The position numbers and the translations under genes were made by a program. From positions 1 to 64,000 of the forward strand of contig NZ_VKAB01000025.1 in the NCBI RefSeq assembly GCF_009769385.1: a stretch of DNA of 64,000 bases, given 5' to 3'. This DNA comes from Saccharothrix deserti. GTDB taxonomy: Bacteria; Actinomycetota; Actinomycetes; Mycobacteriales; Pseudonocardiaceae. The first letter of the stretch is position 1, and every line of letters begins with the position of its first letter. The notes under the pieces are model-generated. The model was not told the origin of the DNA. It worked only from the letters and a program-made list of their open reading frames with translations, and searched no databases. This document shows, in pieces, positions 51,384-60,545 of the stretch.

Positions 51384-52661
51384 TCAGCCGAGGACGCGGG
51401 CCAGGTAGGCGTTGGTGAACTTGCCGGTCGGGTCGACGTCGGCGCGGACCCGGCGGAAGTCGTCGAAGTGCGGGTAGCGGTCGCGGAGGGTGTCGGCCGT
51501 GAGGCTGTGCATCTTGCCCCAGTGCGGACGTCCGCCGACCGCGCCCGCGATCTTCTCGAACGCGTCGAAGTACCGCCGGTACGGCATCCCGAGGTACTGG
51601 TGGACGGCGATGTAGGCGGTGTCGCGGCCGTGCGCGGTGGACAGCCAGATGTCGTCGCCCTGCGCTACTCGCACTTCGACCGGCACGATCACGCCGTGAT
51701 CGAGCCGGTCGACCGCCGACCGCAGTTCCCGCAGCACGTCGTGCAGCGCCGCCCGCGGCACCGCGTACTCGGTCTCCACGAATCGGACCCGGCGCGGCGT
51801 GGCGAAAACCCGGTGTGAAACGTCCCGGTAGTCGCGCTCGGAGATCAGCGCCCCGCACACCCGGTTGAGCGTCCTGGTGGTGGCCGGCACGGTCTTCGCC
51901 AGCTTGCAGACCAGCCCGAACGCCCCGTTCTCCATCACTTCGTACTCGTAGAACCGACGCAGCCGGGATAACGGCGCGGCCGGCTCGTCCACCCGGTTGT
52001 TCCGCTTCACGATCACCCGATCGGAATGCGGGAACCAGTGGAACTCCACGTGGTCCTCGACCGCGGTGAGGTGGTCGAACTCCTCCAGCACCGCGTCCAG
52101 CCGACCGGGGAACTCGCGGGCGTGCAGCACGAACGCGGGCACGCACCGCAGCGTGACCGTGCTGATCACGCCCACCGCACCGAGCCCGATCCTGGCCGCC
52201 TGGAACAGCTCGGGCCGTTCGTCGGCCGAGCACCGCACCACCGACCCGTCGGCGAGCACCAGTTCCAGCGCGACGACCTGCGTGGCGAGGCCGCCGAGCT
52301 TCGCGCCGGTGCCGTGCGTGCCGGTGGAGATGGCGCCCGCCACGGTCTGCGCGTCGATGTCGCCGAGGTTCGCCATGGCCAACCCGAGAACGTCCAGCAG
52401 GGCGTTGAGCTGCTGCAACGTCGTGCCGGACCGGACCGTGACGAGCGTGCCGGACACCTCGACGATGCCGGTCCACGCGTCGAGGTCCACCGCCACGCCG
52501 GGCGCGACCGCGATATCGCTGAACGAGTGCCCGCTGCCGCGCGGCCGCACGCTTGACGCCCCCGCCACGGCGGAGGCGATCTGGTCGACGCTCGCCGGGT
52601 GTTCCACCCGGTGTGGATTCGCGGACGCGGTGCGCGCCCAGTTCGTCCACGGGGTCCCCAT
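51384..52661 (-). CDS. FAD-linked sugar-1,4-lactone oxidase (D-arabinono/L-gulono type)
   Basis: About 425 residues. FAD-binding PCMH part: VRPRGSGHSFSDIAV near residue 40-55, GDIDAQTVAGAISTGTHGTG near 115-135. The substrate domain (ALO) includes a C-terminal HWGKMHSLT motif with the HWxK signature. The enzyme would oxidise an aldonolactone such as L-gulono-1,4-lactone, using oxygen or a quinone. ATG giving MGTPWTNWART preferred over an ATG 51 bases upstream that overlaps the putative operator. Divergent from the PLP gene. Confidence 0.9.
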   Translation of the reverse strand: MGTPWTNWARTASANPHRVEHPASVDQIASAVAGASSVRPRGSGHSFSDIAVAPGVAVDLDAWTGIVEVSGTLVTVRSGTTLQQLNALLDVLGLAMANLGDIDAQTVAGAISTGTHGTGAKLGGLATQVVALELVLADGSVVRCSADERPELFQAARIGLGAVGVISTVTLRCVPAFVLHAREFPGRLDAVLEEFDHLTAVEDHVEFHWFPHSDRVIVKRNNRVDEPAAPLSRLRRFYEYEVMENGAFGLVCKLAKTVPATTRTLNRVCGALISERDYRDVSHRVFATPRRVRFVETEYAVPRAALHDVLRELRSAVDRLDHGVIVPVEVRVAQGDDIWLSTAHGRDTAYIAVHQYLGMPYRRYFDAFEKIAGAVGGRPHWGKMHSLTADTLRDRYPHFDDFRRVRADVDPTGKFTNAYLARVLG

Positions 52662-52695
52662 GCCCACCTCCGGTGTGACGCGTTCCACGAACCGT

Positions 52696-52714
52696 AGGTG
52701 AAAGCTATTCACCT
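52696..52714. promoter_or_regulatory. Perfect 7-bp dyad between divergent genes
   Basis: AGGTGAA and TTCACCT flanking AGCTA, midway between the lactone oxidase and PLP gene starts. The binding protein is unknown; the TetR gene one gene away is a candidate. Confidence 0.6.
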
Positions 52715-52733
52715 TTCAAGTACCGTGACGTCC

Positions 52734-53921
52734 ATGCAGCCCCGCACGCGCCTCGACGCCGCGACGAAGGAGCACGATCCTCCGTTCGCGATCGTCGACC
52801 TGGACGCCTTCGACAGCAACGCGGCCGACCTCGCGCGCCGCGCGGGCGGGCGGCCGATCCGGGTGGCGAGCAAGTCCGTCCGGGTCCGCGCCCTCCTGGA
52901 ACGGGTGCTCGCGCGGCCCGGCTTCGAGGGCGTCATGTGCTATTCGCTGGCCGAGGCGCTGTGGCTGTCGTCGGTCGACCTCTCCGAAGACCTCCTGGTC
53001 GCGTACCCGACCGTGGACCACGCCGCGTTGAAGCGGCTCGCCGACGACGACAAGGCACGCGGGCGCATCACGATCGTGGTCGACTCGACCGCCCACCTCG
53101 ACCTGGTCCAGGCCGCGCTCGGCGTCGACCACCCCGAGATCCGGGTGTGCCTGGAACTGGACGTCTCGTGGCGTCCCCTGCCCGGCCTGCACATCGGCCC
53201 ACGCCGGTCTCCCGTGCACACGGCACGCCAAGCGCGCGCTCTGGCGGAGGCGATCACGCGTCGGCCGGGGTTCCGGCTGGTCGGCGTGATGGCGTACGAA
53301 GGCCAGATCGCGGGCCTCGGCGACCAGCCGCCCGGCAAGCCGCTGCTCGGCGCGGTGCTGCGCTGGATGCAACGCCACTCCGCCGCCGAACTGGTGCAAC
53401 GCCGCACGGACGCGGTCGCCGCCATCCGCCGGGTCACCGACCTGGAGTTCGTCAACGGCGGCGGCACGGGCAGCCTGGAGGTCACCGGCGCCGACCCGTC
53501 GGTCACCGAACTCGCCGCCGGCTCCGGCCTGATCGGGCCGACCCTGTTCGACGGCTACCGCGGTTTCCAGCCCAAGCCCGCGGTGATGTTCGCGCTGCCC
53601 GTGGTGCGCAGGCCGAAGCGGCACGTGGCCACCCTCTTCTCCGGCGGCTACATCGCGTCCGGCACCGCGACCGCCGACCGCCAGCCCTCCCCGTACCTCC
53701 CGGTCGGCCTGAACCTGCTGCCGATGGAAGGCGCGGGCGAGGTGCAGACCCCGGTGGTGGGCCGGGCGGCCGACTCACTGCGCCTCGGCGACCGCGTGTG
53801 GATGCGGCACGCCAAGGCGGGCGAGCTGGCCGAGCGGTTCACCCACTACCACGTCGTCCGAGGCGACGTGGTGGAGCGGACCGTGCCCACCTACCGGGGC
53901 GAAGGTCACTCGTTCGGGTAG
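52734..53921 (+). CDS. PLP-dependent amino acid deaminase/aldolase, alanine-racemase fold
   Basis: 395 residues, fold-type III PLP enzyme. The Schiff-base lysine is in RVASKSVRVRAL near residue 45; MAYEGQIAG and the phosphate-binding GSGLIGPTLFDGYRG follow; C-terminal beta domain has a metal-site-like HYHVVRG. Similar proteins are annotated as D-threonine aldolase/D-serine deaminase-like. Reaction not determined. ATG chosen; an in-frame GTG at 52725 is possible. Confidence 0.85.
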   Translation: MQPRTRLDAATKEHDPPFAIVDLDAFDSNAADLARRAGGRPIRVASKSVRVRALLERVLARPGFEGVMCYSLAEALWLSSVDLSEDLLVAYPTVDHAALKRLADDDKARGRITIVVDSTAHLDLVQAALGVDHPEIRVCLELDVSWRPLPGLHIGPRRSPVHTARQARALAEAITRRPGFRLVGVMAYEGQIAGLGDQPPGKPLLGAVLRWMQRHSAAELVQRRTDAVAAIRRVTDLEFVNGGGTGSLEVTGADPSVTELAAGSGLIGPTLFDGYRGFQPKPAVMFALPVVRRPKRHVATLFSGGYIASGTATADRQPSPYLPVGLNLLPMEGAGEVQTPVVGRAADSLRLGDRVWMRHAKAGELAERFTHYHVVRGDVVERTVPTYRGEGHSFG

Positions 53922-53941
53922 AGCCAGGGCTGGGACTGGGG

Positions 53942-54556
53942 CTAATCCGGGAGCCGGGTCGACAGGTACCCGCGGACCAGGGCCTTGGCCTCGTCCAGGA
54001 TCCGCTGGTCACCGGCGGGATCGCGGCGGAACGCCAGGTTCAGCACGCCGTCCGCCGCCTCGACCGCGATCGAGATCGGCAGCTGCAGCTCGGCGAACGG
54101 GATGTCGAACTTGGCCGAGATCATCTCCGCGATCCGGTCGGAGATGACCGTGTTGTTGTCACGCCGGTCGTCCAGCAGCCGCATGTCGACGACGTCGCCG
54201 AAGTGCAGCTTGGAGAACGCGGGCACCTCGCGGTGCATCGAGACGTACACGTCGAAGATCGAGTCGACGGCGTCCCACCAGTGCTCGAGCGTGGTCGAGG
54301 TGAACCGACCGTCCACGGTCTGGATGAACTTCTCCAGGTTGCGCAGGGTCAGCGCCTGCACGACCGCCCGCTTGTCAGGGAAGAACTGGTACAGCGAGCC
54401 GACCGCGACACCCGCGCGTTCGGCGATCGATGTCGTTGTGACTCCGTCGTAACCGACCTCCTCGATGAGCTGTGCGCAGGCTTCGAGCATCCGCTCGACG
54501 CGCTTGGCGCTGCGCTGCTGCACCGGCTGGCGGCGCAGTGGGGTCGTACTGGTCAC
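53942..54556 (-). CDS. TetR-family transcriptional regulator
   Basis: 204 residues. N-terminal helix-turn-helix: QRSAKRVERMLEACAQLIEEVGYDGVTTTSIAERAGVAVGSLYQFFPDKRAVVQAL. Ligand-binding C-terminal domain unknown. Convergent with the PLP gene and divergent from the GH1-MFS-SDR operon, which it may regulate. GTG start. Confidence 0.92.
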   Translation of the reverse strand: MTSTTPLRRQPVQQRSAKRVERMLEACAQLIEEVGYDGVTTTSIAERAGVAVGSLYQFFPDKRAVVQALTLRNLEKFIQTVDGRFTSTTLEHWWDAVDSIFDVYVSMHREVPAFSKLHFGDVVDMRLLDDRRDNNTVISDRIAEMISAKFDIPFAELQLPISIAVEAADGVLNLAFRRDPAGDQRILDEAKALVRGYLSTRLPD

Positions 54557-54675
54557 GGCGACTCCTGCTGAATGGGCTGCGGGCCTCCATAGTGCCCGGT
54601 CCTGGACCTCTCCACTTCACTTCCCGGTGCAACACGCCTACGATCCGAATCACTTTCATGTTCTGGGAGGCTCGT

Positions 54676-55920
54676 GTGACCTTGTCCAACGATTTTCTGG
54701 GCGTCGACGACTTCCTCTGGGGTGTGTCGACCTCGGCCTTCCAGATCGAAGGCGCGTTCACCGCCGCCGGAAGGCAACCGTCAGCGTGGGACGCGTTCCC
54801 GGCGTTCGAGGGGCAGAACGCGTCCGTGGCGTGCGACCACTACCACCGCTACCCCGAGGACGTCGCGCTCATGCGGTCCCTCGGCGTCGGCGCCTACCGG
54901 TTCTCCGTGTCGTGGCCGCGCGTGCTCGCGGGCGACCTGGCGTTCTACGACCGGTTGGTGGACGAGCTGGTGGAGTCGGGCATCGCGCCCGTCGCCACGC
55001 TGTACCACTGGGACACACCCCTGGACCTGGAGGAAGCGGGCGGCTGGCTCAACCGCGACACCGCCCACCGGTTCGCCGAGTACACCGCCTCGGTCGCCGA
55101 ACGGCTGGCCGACCGGGTCGCGATGTGGATCCCGATCAACGAACCCGCGATGGTGACGCTGCTCGGGTACGCCGTCGGGCAGCACGCACCGGGCAAGACC
55201 CTGCTCTACGACGCGCTGCCGACCGCGCACCACCTCAACCTCGCGCACGGGCTGGCCGTGCAGGCGTTGCGTTCCGCCGGAGCGCGCGCTGTGGGCACGG
55301 CGAACAACCACACGCCCGCCTGGCCCGCCGGTCCGTCCGACGTCGAGGCGGCATCGGCCTACTCCGATCTGCACAACTGGCTCTACGCCGACGCGCAGCT
55401 GGCCGGGCGCTACCCGGACTCGCTGGCCGACCGCTTGCCGATCCTGGACGGCGACCTGGCGATCACCTCGGCGCCACTCGACTTCTACGGCGTGAACTAC
55501 TACAACCCGACCCGCCTGCGGTCGCCGTCCGAGGGCAACCCCCTGCCGTTCGAGATGGTGGACATCGACGAGTACCCGAAGACCGGCTTCGGCTGGCCGG
55601 TCGTGCCGTCCGGGCTGTCGGAGATGATCTCCTCGTTGCGAGATCGCTTTGTCGACCTGCCTCCGGTGTACGTGACGGAGAGCGGGTGCAGCTACCCGCA
55701 CTCGGCCGAGGACACCGAGCGGATCGAGTACCTGGACGGGCACATCGAGGAGGCCCTGAAGGCGGACGTCCGCGGGTACTTCGTGTGGTCCCTGATGGAC
55801 AACTTCGAGTGGGACTCGGGGTACTCGCAGCGGTTCGGCCTGGTCCACGTCGACTACGAGACGCAGCGACGCACCCCGCGTGCCTCCTACGAGTGGTACC
55901 GCGATCGGATCAAGCGATGA
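54676..55920 (+). CDS. Glycoside hydrolase family 1 beta-glucosidase
   Basis: 414-residue GH1 enzyme hydrolysing aryl- or alkyl-beta-glucosides. Landmarks: FLWGVSTSAFQIEGA, acid/base Glu in WIPINEPAMV near residue 155, nucleophile Glu in VYVTESGCSYP near 335 (TESG instead of the usual TENG), and WSLMDNFEWDSGYSQRFGLVHVDY. Shorter than typical 450-470. No signal peptide, so cytosolic. GTG with GGGAGG site preferred over an ATG 18 bases upstream. ATGA overlap with the transporter gene suggests uptake and cleavage of a beta-glucoside. Confidence 0.93.
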   Translation: MTLSNDFLGVDDFLWGVSTSAFQIEGAFTAAGRQPSAWDAFPAFEGQNASVACDHYHRYPEDVALMRSLGVGAYRFSVSWPRVLAGDLAFYDRLVDELVESGIAPVATLYHWDTPLDLEEAGGWLNRDTAHRFAEYTASVAERLADRVAMWIPINEPAMVTLLGYAVGQHAPGKTLLYDALPTAHHLNLAHGLAVQALRSAGARAVGTANNHTPAWPAGPSDVEAASAYSDLHNWLYADAQLAGRYPDSLADRLPILDGDLAITSAPLDFYGVNYYNPTRLRSPSEGNPLPFEMVDIDEYPKTGFGWPVVPSGLSEMISSLRDRFVDLPPVYVTESGCSYPHSAEDTERIEYLDGHIEEALKADVRGYFVWSLMDNFEWDSGYSQRFGLVHVDYETQRRTPRASYEWYRDRIKR

Positions 55921-57140
55921 GCACGGAGGCGTTGGCCGAACCGGTGGTCCCGGTCCGGCGGTCGTGGATGACGTGGCTGTTCCTGGCCAACCTGGGGTTG
56001 TGGCTGGCGATCTACGCGCCGATCCAGGTGCTGCTGCCGCAACAGGCCGAGATGATCGACGCGGCCGGCAAAGAGGCGGTGTTCGGCCTGGTCACGGGCA
56101 TCGGCGCACTGGCGGCGCTGGTCGCGAACCCGTTGATCGGGCTGTCGTCGGACCGGACCACGTCCCGGTTCGGGCGGCGCCACCCGTGGACGCTGGCCGG
56201 TGCGCTGATCGGCGCGGTCGGCCTGGTGGTGCTGTCGTCGGCGTCATCCGTCGGTGTGATGGTGATCGGGTGGTGCCTGGTGCAGGCCGGGTTGAACGGG
56301 ATGCTCGCCAGCCTCACCTCGGCCGTGCCCGACCGGGTGCCCGTCGGGCAGCGGGCCAAGGTCGGCGGGCTGGTCGGCGTCTCGCAGATGCTCGGCACCG
56401 TGCTCGGCGCGGTCGTGGTGACGGTGCTGGTCAGCGGCCTGCCGGCGGGCTACCTGGCGTGCGCGGCGCTGGTCGTGGCCGGTGCCCTCATGTTCGTGCT
56501 GATCACCCCGGACGCGCGGTTGCCGCTCACCGCACGACCGGCGCTGCGCTGGCGTGAGCTGTGGGTGTCACCGCGGAAGCACCCGGACTTCGCCTGGGCG
56601 TGGGGTGCGCACTTCATGATCAACCTGGGTAACGCGTTCGGGACGCTGTACCTGCTGTACTTCCTCGACGACGTCGTGCGGCACCCGTCACCCGAGGACG
56701 GCCTGCTGGTGTTGATGCTGCTCTACGGGGTCGCGCTGGCGATCGGCGCGTTCGTCGTCGGCGCACACTCGGACCGGTCCGGTCGGCGGAAGCCGTACGT
56801 GCTGATGTCGGCCGGCGTGATGGCGGTGGCGGCGCTGCTGCTCGTCGCCTGGCCCACGTGGACGGCGGCGCTGATCGCGGCGCCGTTGCTCGGGGTCGGG
56901 TTCGGCGGGTACTGGGCGGTGGCGCTGGCGCTGTTGACGCAGGTCCTGCCCGCCGCGTCGGACCGCGCCAAGGACCTCGGCGTGCTGAACATCGCCAACG
57001 CGCTGCCCCAGGTGCTGGCGCCGTTGCTGACCACGTTCGTGCTGGCGTCACTCGGCGGGTACCGGGGGTTGTTCGCCGTGTCCGCGATCGCCACGCTGTG
57101 CGCGGCGGTGCTGGTGACCCGGGTTCGATCGGTGGCTTAG
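55917..57140 (+). CDS. MFS transporter
   Basis: 407 residues, about 12 membrane helices. Glycoside/cation-type MFS features: loop 2-3 SSDRTTSRFGRRHPW (GxxxDRxxxRxGRR-like) and loop 8-9 GAHSDRSGRRKPYV. Likely imports a beta-glucoside for the adjacent GH1 enzyme (inference from the 4-base overlap). Confidence 0.9.
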   Translation: MSTEALAEPVVPVRRSWMTWLFLANLGLWLAIYAPIQVLLPQQAEMIDAAGKEAVFGLVTGIGALAALVANPLIGLSSDRTTSRFGRRHPWTLAGALIGAVGLVVLSSASSVGVMVIGWCLVQAGLNGMLASLTSAVPDRVPVGQRAKVGGLVGVSQMLGTVLGAVVVTVLVSGLPAGYLACAALVVAGALMFVLITPDARLPLTARPALRWRELWVSPRKHPDFAWAWGAHFMINLGNAFGTLYLLYFLDDVVRHPSPEDGLLVLMLLYGVALAIGAFVVGAHSDRSGRRKPYVLMSAGVMAVAALLLVAWPTWTAALIAAPLLGVGFGGYWAVALALLTQVLPAASDRAKDLGVLNIANALPQVLAPLLTTFVLASLGGYRGLFAVSAIATLCAAVLVTRVRSVA

Positions 57141-57150
57141 GGGGAGTTCG

Positions 57151-57942
57151 TTGCGGTTGGCGGGTAAGACGGTCGTGGTGACCGGTGCGTCGCAGGGCAT
57201 CGGTGCGGCGACGGCCCTGACGCTCGCGGGGCGTGGTTCGGTTGTCGTGCTCGTGGCGCGCAGCGGTGAAGCGCTGGATGAGCAGGTCGAACGGATCACG
57301 GCGACCGGCGGGCGTGCGGTCGCGGTACCGGCGGATCTCGCGGACGTCGACCAGATCCACGCGCTTGCCGAACGGGTGGTCGCGGAGGTCGGCGTGCCGG
57401 ACGTGCTGGTCAACAACGCCGGTGTCGGCCGCTGGTTGTTCCTGGACGACACCCCGTCGCCCGAGCTGGCCGGGATGATCGCCCTGCCGTTCACCGCGGC
57501 ACTGCACCTGACCAGGGAGTTCCTGCCGGGGATGCGGGCGCGCGGCTCCGGCCGGGTGGTCAACGTGAACTCGCCGGTGTCCCGCCTGCCGATCCCGGGC
57601 GCGACCGGGTACGCGGCGGCCCGTTACGCGTTGCGCGGGATGACGGCGGCATTGCGGCTGGACCTGCGCGGCACCGGGATCGGGGTGAGCGAGGTCGTGC
57701 CGGGCAAGGTGAGCAGCCGGTACTTCGCCAACAACCCCGGCGCGGAAGAGCGGATCCCCGCCGTGGCCAGGCTCATCCCGACGGTGACGCCGGACGACGT
57801 GGCGGCGAAGATCGCGTGGGCGGTCGAGCGGGAACGGGACGAAGTGGTCTTCCCGTGGCAGCTCAAGGCGTTCGAACTCGGCGGCCGGCTCTTCCCCGGC
57901 CTGACCGGCTACCTCAGCTGGCGCACCGGCACCCACCGCTGA
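57151..57942 (+). CDS. Short-chain dehydrogenase/reductase with Arg at the catalytic Lys position
   Basis: 263 residues. Rossmann TGASQGIGAATAL, NNAGVG, catalytic Ser in NVNSPVSRLP; the YxxxK motif reads YAAARY, with Arg where Lys is expected. C-terminal part has an aromatic/Pro-rich end as in SDRs acting on lipids or acyl groups. TTG start, 10 bases after the MFS gene. Activity may be reduced or altered. Confidence 0.88.
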   Translation: MRLAGKTVVVTGASQGIGAATALTLAGRGSVVVLVARSGEALDEQVERITATGGRAVAVPADLADVDQIHALAERVVAEVGVPDVLVNNAGVGRWLFLDDTPSPELAGMIALPFTAALHLTREFLPGMRARGSGRVVNVNSPVSRLPIPGATGYAAARYALRGMTAALRLDLRGTGIGVSEVVPGKVSSRYFANNPGAEERIPAVARLIPTVTPDDVAAKIAWAVERERDEVVFPWQLKAFELGGRLFPGLTGYLSWRTGTHR

Positions 57943-57973
57943 GCCCGAGCCGCTGAGTCCCGGCCGCTGACTT

Positions 57974-58000
57974 CGCGAAACGACGCGAAACGACGCGAAA
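57974..58000. repeat. Decamer tandem repeat CGCGAAACGA
   Basis: Three near-perfect CGCGAAACGA/G copies just before the following hairpin. Confidence 0.75.
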
Positions 58001-58041
58001 CGGCCCCGATGTCCGCGCGGGAGGTGCGGACATCGGGGCCG
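58001..58041 (+). terminator. Hairpin after the GH1-MFS-SDR operon
   Basis: Perfect 16-bp arms (CGGCCCCGATGTCCGC), 9-base loop; no T-run. Probably a transcript end. The next 200 bases hold no clear gene. Confidence 0.65.
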
Positions 58042-58246
58042 AAGTGGTGCCCGCGGACCAGTGTCGGTCGGGGAGGGAAGGTGTGCACAACACCGGCCCG
58101 CGGATGTCTGTGTGTAGTTGTCGTGCGGTTTTAGCTGGCCGGCGGTCCGTTCGTCGCGGTCGGGGGTTCGCACGTCCCGGACCGCCGGCCAGTAGGCGGG
58201 AGCTCGACCTCGTCGCGTCGGGGGAACGACAGGTCGGGGCCGCCCG

Positions 58247-58609
58247 TTAGCGGGCTCGAGCCACCACTCCTCGTCGCGTCCGGGTGACAGGAGGAGTCAC
58301 CGGCGCCGATCGGAGGTGTCGAGCCGGGCGCGGGGCCAAACCGCCCGCGACCAGGTGTTCGTACGCGGCGCGCCACACCGAGCACGGGCTCTTCTGCTGC
58401 CGCCACCGACCGGAGCACTCGGGGCAATTGCCCTTTTCATCCGGTTCGTGCGCGGCGAGCAGTGCCCGCCAACCCTCGGTCAGCCGAGGGAGCTCGGAAC
58501 GTGCCACCGACAGGAGGGACGGGGCGTCGGCCTCGTTGGCCAGCTCTGTGAGCAGGTCCAACCGCTCCCACACCGCGTTGCGAAGAACTTGTCCGAGGAT
58601 CTCGTCCAC
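58247..58609 (-). CDS. Hypothetical protein with a Cys-rich motif
   Basis: About 120 residues. Helical N-terminus (VDEILGQVLRNAVWERLDLLTELANEADAP) and a CPECSGRW...CSVWRAAYEHL motif with three cysteines, suggestive of a partial zinc-ribbon. Arg-rich tail. Lies 13 bases after the next gene on the same strand, so the pair is co-transcribed. Unknown function. An earlier in-frame start is possible. Confidence 0.6.
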   Translation of the reverse strand: MDEILGQVLRNAVWERLDLLTELANEADAPSLLSVARSELPRLTEGWRALLAAHEPDEKGNCPECSGRWRQQKSPCSVWRAAYEHLVAGGLAPRPARHLRSAPVTPPVTRTRRGVVARAR

Positions 58610-58622
58610 CGAAACGTCACCG

Positions 58623-58970
58623 TCACCTTTCCGCCTGCTCGGCGGCCTCACGTAGCGCGGCCCTGAGTTGTACGAGTTGGTCGGCCGAAAGGACCGCCGT
58701 CTCACCCGGCGGACCGACCAGGACCACACGGCCCTGGTCGACCAGCACGGTGAGGCAGCGCTCCCGGTCGACCACGTCGCTGCAGCGAATACGCCACCAA
58801 CGACGCTGCCCGGTCGTGCCGCGCCATCCGGAGCCGAGGTCGGTCGACTCCTGGATAGACAGGGAAGCCGGAGTGGAGTCGACCGTGGTGACGGCAGGCG
58901 CTGCCGGTCCACCAGTGGTGGTCACCGCCCGCTCGATCAGATCCACAGCCAAGTTCCTCTCCGTGCTCAC
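58623..58970 (-). CDS. Hypothetical protein
   Basis: About 115 residues: Thr-rich N-terminal part (VTTTGGPAAPAVTTVDST), then WRRIRCSDVVDRERCLTVLVDQGRVVLVGPPGETAVLSADQLVQLRAALREA. No family recognised. Divergent from the XRE-TPR regulator with about 190 bases between. GTG start (VSTERNLAVDLIERAV). Confidence 0.6.
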   Translation of the reverse strand: MSTERNLAVDLIERAVTTTGGPAAPAVTTVDSTPASLSIQESTDLGSGWRGTTGQRRWWRIRCSDVVDRERCLTVLVDQGRVVLVGPPGETAVLSADQLVQLRAALREAAEQAER

Positions 58971-59162
58971 TCGCTTACCGGAACCTAGATTGCGATGATT
59001 CAACCCGGATCGGGACGTCATAGCGCTGGCCGGTGGCCGTTCCACGGTAAGCGGTCAGTGGAGTTCGGCAGGGCCGATCAGCCCCGCCGATCGGTACTTC
59101 TCGCAGTCGGGGGAGTGCCCCTACTCTGCCGTTGACGCCCAAAGGACTGTGAGGGGGCGCAA

Positions 59163-60545
59163 TTGAACACCATCGGTTCGCCAAGCTCTCCTGTTACACC
59201 AGACGTCTGGGACCAGCAGGAGATGCGGGACGCGCTTGCCCGACGAGAGATCAGTGCGGTCTACCGCCTGCTCCGACGGCACGGCGTCTCGCAACGCCAG
59301 ATCGCGGCGTTGACGGGCCAGTCGCAGTCCGAAGTCTCGGAGATCCTCAAGGGACGTCAGGTCATGGCCTACGACGTCCTGGCCCGGATCGCCCAGGGCT
59401 TGGGTGTACCGAGGGGGTACATGGGTCTCGCCTACGACGAGGCCACGGCAGTGAGGGTGGCCGCCACGGCGGAGGCCCCCCATTCTGAGGAGGACGAGTC
59501 GGTGAAGCGAAGGAAGTTCCTCGCGCACGCCGCCGCCATCACCGTCGGCGCGGCCGTGTTCGGTACGGACTCCGGGTCTTGGGCTTCATCGCCCGCGCAG
59601 ACTCCGGCCCCTGGCCGCATCGGCATGACCGACGTCCGACAGGTCGAAGCGGCTACCAGGGCCTTGCGTACGTTGGACTACCAGTACGGCGGCGGCTCCT
59701 GCCGCGACGCGGTCGTGGCCCAGCTCTCGTGGGGCCAGCAGATGCTCGGCGCGAACGCCACCGACCTGGTCAAGGAGCGGCTCTACGTCGCGCTCGCAGA
59801 CCTGCACAACCTGGCCGGCTGGACCTCGTTCGACACCGGCTTGTACGACTCGGCCCGCAACCACTTCGGCCAGGCCCTCGGGCTCGCGAAGCAGGGGCGC
59901 AAGGAAGAGCTCGTGGCGAACATCCTGTACCGGATGGGTCGCGTCTACCTGCACCAGAACGCCCCGGACGACGCGCTGAAGGTGTTCCAGCTCGGCCAGC
60001 TGGCCGCGCAGAACTCCGGCTCGGAACTCGCCGTCGGCATCCTGTGCGCCAACGAGGCGTGGGCCTACGCGAAGATGGGTTCCGACGACCAGGCGTTGAA
60101 GCTGCTCGGCCGCGCGCGCGACGAGTTCGCCCGCGCGAACATCAGCGAGGCGCCCGCCTGGGCGAAGTTCTTCGACGCCAACGACCTGTCCGCGATGATC
60201 GGCACGGTGCACACCGAGCTGGCGCAGACCGTGGACGCGAAGTACACCCGCACCGCGGTGCCCGCGCTGACCAAGGCCATCGGCGGTTACGGCGAGGACA
60301 TGACCCGGAGCCGGTCGTTCAACCTCACCTCCCTGTCGATCAACCACCTGCTGGACGGCGACATCGACCACGGCGCCCGCCTCGGCCGCCAGGCGATCGA
60401 GCTGTCCGAGGGCCTCAAGTCGGTCCGCACGAAGGACCGGATGAAGCCGCTCCAGCACGAGGCGGAGAAGCGCCGCAACAACCCCGACGCCCGTGAGCTC
60501 GCCGAACGCCTTGCCAAGTTCACCGGCAACGACAGCGCGGCCTGA
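59163..60545 (+). CDS. XRE-family regulator with a TPR-like C-terminus and internal twin-Arg motif
   Basis: 460 residues. N-terminal helix-turn-helix (about 30-85; LLRRHGVSQRQIAALTGQSQSEVSEILKGRQVMAYDVLARIAQGLGVPRGYMGLAY), then a linker with KRRKFLAHAAAITVGAAVFG near 115-135, resembling a Tat/membrane signal in mid-protein, then helical repeats through 200-450. Common architecture among actinobacterial regulators; signals and targets unknown. TTG start with GAGGGGG. Divergent from the two small genes on its left. Confidence 0.88.
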   Translation: MNTIGSPSSPVTPDVWDQQEMRDALARREISAVYRLLRRHGVSQRQIAALTGQSQSEVSEILKGRQVMAYDVLARIAQGLGVPRGYMGLAYDEATAVRVAATAEAPHSEEDESVKRRKFLAHAAAITVGAAVFGTDSGSWASSPAQTPAPGRIGMTDVRQVEAATRALRTLDYQYGGGSCRDAVVAQLSWGQQMLGANATDLVKERLYVALADLHNLAGWTSFDTGLYDSARNHFGQALGLAKQGRKEELVANILYRMGRVYLHQNAPDDALKVFQLGQLAAQNSGSELAVGILCANEAWAYAKMGSDDQALKLLGRARDEFARANISEAPAWAKFFDANDLSAMIGTVHTELAQTVDAKYTRTAVPALTKAIGGYGEDMTRSRSFNLTSLSINHLLDGDIDHGARLGRQAIELSEGLKSVRTKDRMKPLQHEAEKRRNNPDARELAERLAKFTGNDSAA

